Both the position numbers and the translations under genes were made by a program. Below the pieces are notes generated by a model. It was not told where the DNA came from. It did no database searches and was given only the letters and a program-made list of their open reading frames with translations. Of a stretch of DNA of 64,000 nucleotides, positions 11,104 through 20,744 are shown piece by piece. Numbering within the stretch: position 1 is the stretch's first letter; each line of letters starts with the position of its first letter. The stretch comes from Karstenula rhodostoma CBS 690.94 (Eukaryota > Ascomycota > Dothideomycetes > Pleosporales > Didymosphaeriaceae): assembly GCA_010093485.1 (NCBI GenBank), contig MU001512.1, forward strand, positions 828,842 to 892,841. The letters run 5' to 3'.

Positions 11104-12023
11104 CTACGCCTGACGTATCAGATAACTCTTCATTAGTTCAAAAGCTTCGGCAAGCTCAGACCCATCATACTCATCCTCCTCTTCTACGTAGTGGAATTGC
11201 GAACCCTCAAAATCTTTTTTTGTAAGGCCACTCGATGGCATGATTTCCAGATGCAGCACCTTGCGGAGCCTTTCATCTTTCATGGGACAGTTGATGGCCA
11301 GCCACCTTGCTGCAAGTGCAATTCGATGCTCCTTCGTCTTCTGTGAGGCCAGGAATGCTGGTCGCCATGTCACCCCTGCTTGATCGGACTTGATCGGAAA
11401 GGTAAGGGTCTGCAGATTCGGATAGCGATCCAACAGCTCCGTGCTCTTGTCTATAACGTTGGGCCAGAACACTCTCCTACATCAATCGTCAACAAGCACG
11501 CAGGAGAGGGGATGTTTCATAGATACCTCCACCAATATGACATGACCTCCAAGTTTGTTTTGTAGATTCCTCTACCAGCTTCAATCGTAAATGCGACGTG
11601 CCGCACCAAATGATATGAAGTAGGAGCAAAATCAGCGCTGCTCGTGTACAAGCGGAATACGTTATGGCCATAGAGAACTTCGGCACCCTCGGTGTATATT
11701 TGTTTGCTTGTCAAGAGCAAGTTTGTGGGTATCACGCCGTCTAATCGTTGCGGTTCCGATGGCCCTTCGTTCTTGTACTTCACAATCTTTCCTTTCACTA
11801 CTGACTTCCATGCGCGCGGATCATAACAGTAAATAAAGACGGCGCCAGAAACCTGGAAGGCATAATCATATATCATATTTCTGAGCTCTTTTGGCAGGTC
11901 CAGAAAGCTCAGCATGGTCGGATCATCTTTGCGGGACTGGGCCCATCCGATGGCAAGTGACTTTGTCAGAGGTAAGTGAGGTGTAAGCATATTCGTTACT
12001 GGAGTACGCACTTCTCGGCTCAT
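11104..12023 (-). CDS. F-box/2EXR-like fungal protein (two exons)
   Basis: Exon 12023-11527 and exon 11476-11104 are joined across a 50-nt intron (GTATCT donor, GATGTAG acceptor), giving 289 residues. The core FLDLPKELRNMIYDYAF followed by LLLTSKQIYTEGAEVLYGHN is the hallmark of a very large family of Dothideomycete proteins with an F-box-like or 2EXR motif. Most have no known function; some may act as adaptors in ubiquitin ligase complexes. The exon 2 part (LQTLTFPIK and an acidic C-terminus) is typical of the family. Inner methionines at residues 12 and 37 are alternative starts. Two other members of this general type lie in the window (24012-24593 and 55687-56283). Confidence 0.8.
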
Positions 12024-12516
12024 ATTGTCAGATTGCCACGGTCGACCGTTAAACCGTGCAGCCTCTGTGCAGCAGGTGCAATTGCTTTCGTAGTGTCCGT
12101 GTAAGAGAGAGAGGCCGAGGTGGAGTCAGCTCAGCACTTCAGCCCCCCGCACAAGTAAATTGACGAACCCGATGCGCCCTACACGTGACCGGACGGCTGA
12201 GACGGGGATCACAGCTTCCTCTTGGGCACTAGCGCGGATCGCGAAATCCTTCCCCCGAATAGTACCTTTGTGTAGCATCAACGCAGCGCTGTCGAGCATA
12301 GCGAATCGAAACAGACCTTCACTGTCTTTCACGTCTACACGGGCCTTGGCCGACCAAGCGCATATAGACTGTTGTTCGGTCTCGGAGAGAGTATAGCCGA
12401 AGGCGAAAGTGGGGAACACCTGCCTGATTGAACCATTCAACGGCCGCAAACTGGGAATCTCATGTAGGTACACACGGGCCGGATTCTACAACCTTGCTTT
12501 TGACATGTACTGGCAG
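12024..12516. other. Divergent intergenic region; unplaced 5' end of the Zn2Cys6 gene
   Basis: This lies between the divergent 2EXR-like gene and the transcription-factor gene. The true first exon of the latter should lie here or just inside it, but I found no ATG in the frame of the zinc cluster. A minus-strand frame at 12126-12485 lacks an early ATG and was not called. Confidence 0.5.
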
Positions 12517-14892
12517 GAATTCTAATCGGCGCAATGGAAAACCGGCGTCCTGTGAGCCGTGTAAGTAAACTTGGTTTCGAGAAGTACTGGGTTTTTCCCG
12601 TCAGCATTTTCACGCTCATGCTATCAGTACAAGGCATCACATGCTGATAGCCATATCGCTGTACAGGTAGACTAAACAAGACGCGATGCGACCACGGGAC
12701 GCCAATATGTGACCGTTGTGTCCAAAGAGGTAGGCTGTAGAACATCCGCATTCGCTAGATCGTCGCTCATCCTACGCAAGGAATCCCAGATCGCTGTTTT
12801 TACCACCCTGCTCCGCTCACCAAGCGCAACACCGAAGATGACCCCGATAGCCGCGCAAAAGACACACCAGACGTCCTTCGGCCCACCAAGCGAAAACGAA
12901 CAGCCAAATCGCCTCCCGGGCCTGACGCTCCCTCGTTCTATGCCAACGATAAATTCGCCGATGCTGTTCCCATGACCACGAATCGGACAGGCTACTTAGG
13001 ACCGACGAGCTATACAGCTATTCTTCCCAAAGATGAAGCCAATGCAATTATTCCTGACCGGGAAGCGTCAGTAGCTTCTGATGGGTCTGATTTTGAGATG
13101 GCTCACCAGCATTCTTTGACAAAGTCTATGCGCATGCAGATGACTACAGAAGTGTTGAAATGCTTGCGGCACTATCCCATCATTCAAGAGGTCATCAACA
13201 TCCTTCTGCAGTTTGCACAAACATGTATAGTAAGTGGATCATAAAACGTTTATCATTTGACGTTTCGCTGACCATGTAGGTTCCGTTGCCCCTGGAGATA
13301 GATCTCGTCAACGGTTTAGGACCTATCGTTGAACGGTTCAATCTCATGCACTCCGTTCCCGACCCCAGGCTTGTCGCCAGAGTTTTGGACAACAGTAGTC
13401 GGCCCCTAGAGATACCTGATGACATGAAAGCTAGCGACTTCCACCAGATCTGCTCTGGAGACAATGTCAGACTGGAAGTCCTTGGCTTTATCCTCGCAAG
13501 TGCAGGCAGGGCATTGTCCTATGGCCTTTGTTCGTACCACTTCTCAGATCCAGCAAATCTAAACTCGAAATCGCGTCTGATCGACGAGCTCCTCCGAGCC
13601 AGCACGACATGCACAATTCTTTGCACTGTCATCAGCCCCGTCAACCACATATTTATATGGATGCTCTATGAGAACTATGCCTTCACCATCATGGTCAATG
13701 GATTCTCCGGAGCCCCATCATGGCGACGCTTTGGAGAACTAGCATCCCAGCTCTATGCCCTCGGTGAGTATACTTCCACGCTCTTGTACATATGGAACAC
13801 GACATGACTGACAATACCCTAGGCCTCCACAGGGAACCAACAGTACCCAATGTTCCCACTTGGCTTTTAGAGACACGCCGAAGAGCTTTTAGCACATGTT
13901 TCCTCCAGGACAAAACGCTCTCTACATTCCTCGGCCGACCTCTACGTCTGAGTAAACGACACACCGACATGAAACAGCCTCTCGACCTCGACGACAACGA
14001 CATCATGGCCGGCGAAGAAACCCTCAACCGCGCAATCGCCGCGCTCGACGAAAACGGTTGGAATACCGAGCGGCGGTATCTGCGCACAAGCTGGGTCCGC
14101 CTCCGTTCCATCTCCGCCACATACCGCGAAGAAATCCTGGACGTAGCCCTGTCGAAACTGGACGAGAACGTGGAAAGACAGCTGCTAGACATCTCGCGCC
14201 GGATACAAGAGTCCTGGGACAACTTCCCGCAACACCTCCGCTACTGGCCCAACTGCTGGAATGAAATCGCCTCGCCGTACGTGTGCCTCATGCTGGTCGT
14301 CGCGCACCAGACGCACTGGTACAATGAATTCATCATCCGGAAGCTGCTGGACCAGGGCCAGACGCCAATTACCTCGAACCTCGAGCTGCTCCGCGTGTCG
14401 ACGTCGCTACTGAGCACGACGCTGACACTGGGCACCATCAGAGACAGACTGTACGATATCCACAAGGAGTTCCTCACCGAGGTCATCCTCTGCGGCATCC
14501 CCTCCGCCAGCGTCCTCGCGACTGCCCTACAGGAACAACACCGCACAAATGCGCCTTTCCCACCGTCCATCTCCCGCTCGGGAATCATTCGCATGCTCTC
14601 CGTTTTGATCTCGCATCTCGAAGCTGCAGAGCACACCGACTCGTCCTCGGCAAGACCGGGAGAGGCGAATTACAATCTCTGCAAGAAGGCGTGCAAGGCG
14701 TTTACTAAGACTGTGGATTTCGTGTTGGAGCCGAGGGCGGAGGAAATCACGCCGAGCACGGCGGATTTTGAGTTGGATCTCAATCTTGACATGTTTACGG
14801 GGCCGGGGCTGGATGCGTTTGAGGGGATGGAGTTTGCGGCGGGGGACGATGGGAGTATTGACTGGGGTGCGATGGCGCAGTGGACGCTCTGA
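12517..14892 (+). CDS. Zn2Cys6 transcription factor with fungal-specific TF domain (5' end unresolved)
   Basis: A regulator of RNA polymerase II genes. The DNA-binding cluster is spread over three exons: ...NGKPASCEPC ending at 12560, then 12667-12729 (RLNKTRCDHGTPICDRCVQR), then from 12781 (GIPDRCFYHPAPLTK). The joined spacing C-x2-C-x6-C-x6-C-x2-C-x8-C and the following YHPAPLTK match the family exactly. Later exons are 12781-13229, 13280-13763 and 13823-14892. The fungal_trans middle domain is shown by the GLHREPTV segment, the RRRAFSTCFLQDKTLSTFLG helix pair and the GRPLRLS turn. From the fourth cluster cysteine to the stop there are about 688 residues, ending in an acidic tail. Position 12517 is the first base after a plausible acceptor (TGGCAG); the ATG exon was not found. 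Target genes cannot be told from sequence. Confidence 0.85.
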
Positions 14893-15005
14893 GTAGTGGA
14901 AGGTCGAGATTTCGTTGTTGCAAATGCGCGTTTAGAAGAAAATTAGGTGATAGAAGGGTGGACTCCGCTTCGCCTTTCGAGGCAGTGCTGTAATTAATGT
15001 GCTGG

Positions 15006-15452
15006 TCAACGCGTCTCCTTGCTTCTTTGCCCGTTTCCCAGCCTTGAGGTGTTTTGGTACTCGGCCTCCCGCGCGATGCTGCTTCTCTCACAGCTCTCAG
15101 GGTACTCGACGTATCCGTTCCACTTCAAGTCACTCTGTGTCCACCATCTTGCGCACCCAATTTTCCATACACGGTCATTCGTAGCTTTTAACACATGCGC
15201 CTCCTCTTCTACAACTTCAGGTTTGACTTTGCGGACTGCTTCGAAAAGCGTCACCGTGCGCCGGGTGGGCTGCGGCATAGGGATGGAAACGAGCGGCGTA
15301 GGTAAGGTGAGCATATACGTTACAGTGTCTTGGGCGTCAAAGTAGTGGTAGCATCTGAGTGATTCGTTGTTCGGATTCGGGCTGTACTGAATGGCCCCAT
15401 TGTGTTGAAGCGCGTGGATGCTTCGGTGAGGGAAATATTGTATAGATGCCAT
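15006..15452 (-). CDS. Small orphan protein
   Basis: A 148-residue single-exon frame from the ATG at 15452 to a TGA at 15006. It is in the same frame as, and downstream of, RRB1, and appears fused to it if the last RRB1 intron is ignored. It has no signal peptide or membrane helix. The middle is rich in Val/Glu, and a Trp-rich stretch (VWKIGCARWWTQSDLKW) looks like a folded, conserved core. I do not recognise a family, and the stop sits 278 bases after RRB1, which fits a separate gene on the same strand. Confidence 0.5.
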   Translation of the reverse strand: MASIQYFPHRSIHALQHNGAIQYSPNPNNESLRCYHYFDAQDTVTYMLTLPTPLVSIPMPQPTRRTVTLFEAVRKVKPEVVEEEAHVLKATNDRVWKIGCARWWTQSDLKWNGYVEYPESCERSSIAREAEYQNTSRLGNGQRSKETR

Positions 15453-15729
15453 GGTGGATATTTGGGTGACCGTGGAGACTACGAACTTTAGCGTTTGGAA
15501 AAAGCTGGCATCGAAAACGAGAGGACTAAGCCTGCTTTTTTGAAAAACCGAAACTCCTCTTTGTGACCGGATTAGGCAAGCCCATGCGCGAAGGGAAAAG
15601 GAATGAGGAACGTGGCTACGCGAGACAAAGGGGAGACGCCGCAAGCGCGCGGAACGACTGGGACAACACGGCACAGAGTGTGAAGAATGCTGCTGTCGCG
15701 GGGATGTGCGACATAAGTAGATTGGATAT

Positions 15730-17331
15730 CTAAACACTGATGGTTTTGAACACGCTGTTTCACCGTTAGCCGTCAAGTCCCTGCCATGCACGGACGACAA
15801 TGAAACGTACCCAAACCCGGACCCACCGGTGGCCATGACCGCTCCTGGAATCTGCGGATGCCAGTGCGCCTCTTTGACCTGCTCCATGTAATGCACGAAT
15901 AGTAACTGCGGTGGCACGTCCGGTACGCCGCCGGTATCTCTGCTCTCTTCGTCGTCGAGCTCGACCGCAAGGTCCCACAGTGTCAGCGTGTTGTCGCCCG
16001 CGCACACAAGAACGATACTGCTATCCGTCGGATGCCACTCCACAGATGTGATTTGCTCTTTGTGGAAGTTGAAGTTGGCGATGGGCGAAGGCTTTGCGTT
16101 CGAAGAGAGGGAGGTGGACGGCTTCCACTGACGGAGATCCCAGACGGCCCATTCACCGTCATCGGCACCTGAAGCGAGAAGATGCGCTGTCTCGTGCGAC
16201 CAAGATAGGACGTTGACATCGGTATTGGAGACCTGGACGCTGACGGCAGGCTTTCTTGACTTGGAACGCGCATCCCAAATCTTGACGGTGCCGTCGTTAC
16301 CTGCGGAAGCAAAGACTGTCTTCTCACTTGGCGACCATTGGAGCTCTTCTACAGTGCCTTCATGGCCAGTAAAGGGCGTAGTGTCGGTGACGAAGCCGCC
16401 GCCTTGTGTCCGTGTGGTGGTGAAGATCTTGCCCGTGATGTCGCCCGTCAGAAGCTTGCCCTCCGGTACCAGTGGTGACCAGTCCAAGGCATACCCCTCG
16501 TTTGCCTTGTGTGCTCGTATCGTGCTAACAGGTTTGTTCTGGGCCGGTGTGATGGTGGAGCCAGGTGTGTCGAAGGCAGTGAGGTGCGGTGTGATGTCGT
16601 ATATCAGGACCTGGCCTGACTCGGTCATGGCGGCGGTGAGGGTGGTCGCGGGCTTCGCTGATGTGCTCTGGGGTGCTTGGTGTACGCGTATCCGGTTTGT
16701 GCAGCTCGTCACCGGTATCGACTTGGTCTCGAGAATGGGGTCTGAGCCTTCGTCGTCGTCGTCTTCGTCGTCGTCGTCGTCTTCGCCCTCCTTCTCCATT
16801 CTCGACAGACTGCTCATTTTCATGACCATGATCTGGTTCTCCTTGTCCCGTCCTTGGGCGGCCTGCGTGCCGGCCACCGAGTAGACGGTCGCAGGGTAGG
16901 TCTTGCGCTCAGAGCCCAGGGTGTCTGGCACAATGTCGCACGACAGGCAGGGCCAGGGTGCTTCTAGTGTGTGGAGCAACTCGTATGTGGACAGATCGGG
17001 CGCGAGGGTCTCGCCGGCGGAGAGCTTGTGTCGGCCTGGTATGAAGGTGCCCTGGTCGACTTCCATGGCGTCTGGCTTGAATTAGCAGCCGCTCAGTGTG
17101 CAGTGAGCAGATGGTGCAGCACGCACGCTCTTTCTCCTCTGCCTCTCGCTCCTCGTCTGGCCTGCCGTCGACGCCGGCCTCGAATATCTCGTCTTCGCTC
17201 TCGAACTCATCCTCGAATTCGTCCTCAAACTCGCCGGCCTCGTCCACGTCCACGTCCATGTCCATGGGCCGGTCGCCATTCTTGACGGCCTCGAGCTCCT
17301 TCTCGTCTGATTCGGCCGGTCTCTTGGCCAT
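15730..17331 (-). CDS. RRB1: Glutamate-rich WD-repeat ribosome-assembly protein Rrb1/GRWD1 (three exons)
   Basis: Rrb1 is the dedicated chaperone that binds ribosomal protein uL3 (Rpl3) and brings it to early 60S particles in the nucleolus. Exons 17331-17127, 17071-15811 and 15754-15730 give 496 residues. The N-terminus is acidic (residues 25-65, EDEFEDEFESEDE). Exon 2 begins with the CAF1C/histone-binding-like motif (FIPGRHKLSAGETLAPDLSTY), has a DDDDEDDDDEGSDP tract, and then WD repeats (for example GHEGTVEELQWSP, FASAGNDGTVKIWD, SVEWHPTDSS, NTLTLWDL). The last exon is only 25 nt; it changes the C-terminus to GFGVFKTISV, matching the conserved family ending. Reading through the second intron instead gives a false 686-residue fusion with the downstream gene. 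Confidence 0.95.
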
Positions 17332-17833
17332 GGCGGGCGGCAGTGTGTGGTGATGTTGGGTGCAGAATGGGCCTGCGACTTTTGCTTCACACAATTTCAA
17401 AAAAGTTGGGCGGGGCAAAAAAGCGCTGGTGCTAACGAGTCGTTCGTCGTCCCCCACCGCCCGGCGCCCGCCTCGATTCTCGATTCGCCAGCCGCCGCTC
17501 CTCGCACCTCGCACCCTTGTCTACGTCTACAGCGCCGCAACACCAGCGACAGGGTCCCCGTCAACACAGACTCGCCCGTCGCCAGGCTCATTGTTCCGCG
17601 CGCTCGTCTGCCGCCACGCGCAGCTCCCGCAGCCCGCAGCCCGCAGCACCACTGGAGAATAGCATGCCCCGTGCGCTCGTCTACACCTCCCAACGCGTCG
17701 GCCGCTGATCCACCAACGTCAGGCGGGGCCGCAACAGCGCCTGGTCTCTGGAGCCGCAGTCCACACATACTCCTATTCGCCCACCGAGACACGCCCGCGG
17801 CCCGAGTCGAGACACACGAGCGTCGCAGGCACC
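17332..17833. promoter_or_regulatory. Divergent promoter region between RRB1 and SPG1
   Basis: 502 bases separate the two ATGs. The sequence is C-rich on the plus strand with no clear TATA box, as is usual for housekeeping fungal genes. Both leaders must lie here. Confidence 0.5.
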
Positions 17834-19132
17834 ATGGACACGCCGCAAGAGCCGGTGCCCGTTGAGGTCCACGAGGCGCAGAAGCACATGGACCAGCCCA
17901 TCAACCAGCCCGTCGACCAGCCCATCGACCAGCCCGTCGACCAGCCCGTTGGCCAGCCCGTCGAACAGCCCATCGACCAGCCCGTTGACCAGCCCGTCGA
18001 ACAGCCCGTCGACCAGCCCACCGAGGACAACGACAGCAACAACACCACCATCACCGCCGCGACCGTTGCGCCCATGCCCGACCTGCAGCAGAGCAACATT
18101 GGCTACAGCAATGGCTATTCGAGCGACAGCCAGCACCGCCCCCAGACCTCGTACTCCGACACCGCTTACCCGTACAGCGGTGGCCACGGCGGCGAAGGCT
18201 ACCACTCGCGCTTCAACACGCCGTCCGACGCAGACACACCGCCCCGGCATGCCTACTACAACAGCGGCAAGGAGACACAGATGGGGCAGCCCAACTCAAG
18301 ACCAAGCTCGCAATTGGGACGGTACTCAAACTCGGAGGGCAATTCACGGTCGTACAGCCAGGATCAGGTCCCGCGCACCTCGCAGCAAGACGCGACCAAG
18401 AACCCCAGCGTCGTGATCAAGGTCGGCATGGTTGGCGACGCGCAAATCGGAAAAACTAGTCTGATGGTCAAATACGTCGAGGGCAGCTGGGACGAGGACT
18501 ACATCCAGACCCTAGGTTCGTCGCGTCGTCGCCTTGTACAAAGCGCATTCACTCACCGCAGCAGGCGTCAACTTCATGGAGAAGACCATCTCGATTAGGA
18601 ACACGGAGATAACCTTCTCGATTTGGGATCTCGGAGGCCAGCGCGAGTTCGTGAACATGCTGCCGCTCGTCTGCAACGACGCCGTCGCGATACTCTTCAT
18701 GTTCGACCTTACGCGCAAGAGCACGCTAAACTCGATCAAGGAGTGGTATCGTCAAGGACGAGGCTTTAACAAAACCGCAATACCATTCTTAGTCGGCACC
18801 AAGTACGATCATTTCGTCAACTTCCCGCGTGAGGAGCAGGAGGAGATTTCTAATCAGGTAATCAACACGCGAGGCCAAAGGCAAGCACCGAGCTAATGCT
18901 GCCAGGCAAAACGCTTCGCCAAGGCGATGAAAGCCAGTCTCATCTTCAGCAGCACCAGCCACAGCATCAACGTGCAGAAGGTAACACTTGTTACATCTTG
19001 GTCTTTCTTTGCAGCCGCTAATGTCATTTCCAGATCTTCAAGATCGTCCTGTCCAAGGCCTTTGACCTCAAGTGCACCATCCCTGAGATAGAAAACATTG
19101 GAGAGCCGCTCCTTCTCTACCAAGCCGTATAA
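17834..19132 (+). CDS. SPG1: Septum-promoting Ras-superfamily GTPase Spg1/Tem1 (four exons)
   Basis: This small GTPase sits on spindle pole bodies and triggers the septation initiation / mitotic exit network. Exons 17834-18515, 18565-18857, 18906-18980 and 19034-19132 give 382 residues. The GTPase core starts near residue 195: P-loop [10 protein letters not shown] (about 201-210), switch I with [10 protein letters not shown] across the first intron, switch [11 protein letters not shown], and TKYD in place of NKxD, as in Spg1/Tem1. It ends [13 protein letters not shown] without a prenylation cysteine, which is normal here. The first intron ends in CAGCAG; the second AG gives the canonical TLGVNF. 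The N-terminal ~190 residues are an extra disordered extension with eleven 4-residue repeats, far longer than the ~200-residue yeast proteins. Confidence 0.95.
17891..18022 (+). repeat. Eleven 12-nt units coding DQPV/DQPI-like repeats
   Basis: Residues 20-63 of Spg1 are eleven tandem tetrapeptides of the type (D/N/G/E)-Q-P-(V/I/T). The DNA units are near-identical GACCAGCCCGTC copies, a minisatellite prone to length change. Confidence 0.95.
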
Positions 19133-19848
19133 CCGCTCTGTCGCTCTGACTTACGGGTTACTGATAGACCGAACAAGGGACGACCCAGCGTCCCACGTGC
19201 GATATTACGACGAATGGCTTTTCACGACTTTTGTTTGAGAAGGGATACAGGCAGGACTTGCATGGCTCGGCGATCGGAGCAATCTTGGTTTTGGTACTGC
19301 GTGCAATTGCACCAGCGGCGTTGTCAATTGGAGCGGCAAAATGCGTGTTTTTCGTAGAGGCACTGGAATGCGTCTATGTTTCTTCCGTAATCGCGAGCGG
19401 GCGATTGAGGCGTCCGTGGTTGATCTTGTAAACAACTATAGTGTAGTGTCTTGTCAAGCAAAGAGAGTCGCCGAGCAACGGTATTCATAACGCTGCTTCG
19501 CCCTGCTAATCTGCCGCTCGCATCTCGCGCATTCATCTATACGAGCGTGGTATAGTGGCTTCCATCCCACATTTCATCACGTGGGAGCGCGATGCCCAGG
19601 TCCAGCCAGGTCCAGGATTCGTACCTGGGAGAATGACGCAGACGCAAGGATTGGCAGTTTTAGCCGAGCTCGTTTGGATGGTCAAAAAGTTCCCAACATC
19701 CACAGATACACCACACGCGACCGCATACCTTTCCCAGCCCGAACCAACCCGCGCATTGAGGGTCTTCGTAACAACTCGAATCGCCACAGAAAGCCATATA
19801 GCCTTTCAAAGCCACGTCCGATTCAGACCCATTACACACCCCACCACA
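19133..19848. other. Intergenic region between SPG1 and CSL4
   Basis: This holds the 3' flank of SPG1 and the leader of CSL4. The CSL4 frame stays open upstream to 19555 but starts there with GTG, so that extension is not taken as coding. Nothing else is seen. Confidence 0.5.
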
Positions 19849-20472
19849 ATGGCACTCCCCACACTCGCCCTCCCCGGTACCCTCCTCGGCCCAGCCTCCA
19901 AATACGCACCGGGCCCAGGTACACACATCCACGACGCCTCCATCTACGCCTCCATAGTCGGCACCGTCGCCTCCAGCCCTTCCCCCAACACCACAACAAC
20001 CAAGCTCCCCCTCCTCTCGATATCGCGGCCCGGCGACGCAGGCCCCACCGACTCGGCCAACATCCTCCCCGAAGTCGACTCGCAGGTCCTCGCGCGCGTG
20101 ACCCGTCTCGGCGCGCGCTTCGCCTCCGCCGAAATCCTCGTCATCGCGCCCGCGAATGCAACCTCCATCTCCGCCGACGCTGCCGTCTGCAGCACGCCCT
20201 TCACAGCGCAGATCCGCCGCGAGGACATCCGCGCGACGGAGAAGGACAAGGTGACGGTGCAGGATAGCTTTCGGGTTGGGGATCTCATTCGCGCCGTGGT
20301 GATTAGTTTGGGAGACCAGGGGGGTTACTATTTGAGTACGGCGAAGAACGAGCTTGGGGTCGTGGTGGCGAGGGGAGAGGGGGGCGAGGTGCTGGTGCCG
20401 GTTAGTTGGAGGGAGGTTAAGGATTTGAGGACGGGGAGGGGAGAAGCGAGGAAGGTGGCGAAGCCTTTCTAG
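19849..20472 (+). CDS. CSL4: Exosome complex component Csl4 (EXOSC1)
   Basis: A cap subunit of the RNA exosome, the 3'-5' RNA processing and decay machine of nucleus and cytoplasm. It is a single exon of 207 residues from the ATG at 19849, close to the usual ~200-290. The N-terminal domain has LPGTLLGPASKYAPGPGTHI; the central S1-type OB fold contains VLARVTRLGARFASAEILVI. The most diagnostic stretch is IRREDIRATEKDKVTVQDSF and then SLGDQGGYYLSTAKNELGVVVA, which is nearly invariant from yeast to human. The C-terminus SWREVKDLRTGRGEARKVAKPF is where the zinc-ribbon-like part lies in homologues; here no cysteine pairs remain. Confidence 0.95.
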   Translation: MALPTLALPGTLLGPASKYAPGPGTHIHDASIYASIVGTVASSPSPNTTTTKLPLLSISRPGDAGPTDSANILPEVDSQVLARVTRLGARFASAEILVIAPANATSISADAAVCSTPFTAQIRREDIRATEKDKVTVQDSFRVGDLIRAVVISLGDQGGYYLSTAKNELGVVVARGEGGEVLVPVSWREVKDLRTGRGEARKVAKPF

Positions 20473-20744
20473 ATATATGCGGCCCGCGAGTGCAGTGGGG
20501 AAAGGAGAGGACAAAGAGCGTGGGATGGTGATACGGATGATGGTGGGAATGGTGGCTGGCAAGAGTCGGAAAGAAGGAGCGAAGATACGGCATGGGAAGT
20601 CACAGGTCCAGTGGCCAGGCGTGCGAGGATGCGGACGAGCCACGCCCAACATATGATACCCATTCAATGAACTACAAAGTTTGCTACAAGTCATGTCTGT
20701 CAACATCGATCAATGGCGCCCCACTATCATGCATCTCGGCAGGA

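Noticed and set aside
12126..12485. Minus-strand frame between the 2EXR-like gene and the Zn2Cys6 gene
   Set aside because: It has no ATG in its first two thirds and no splice partner, and it overlaps the region where the TF leader should be.
19555..19848. N-terminal extension of Csl4
   Set aside because: The frame is open but starts with GTG, and homologues begin near the ATG at 19849.
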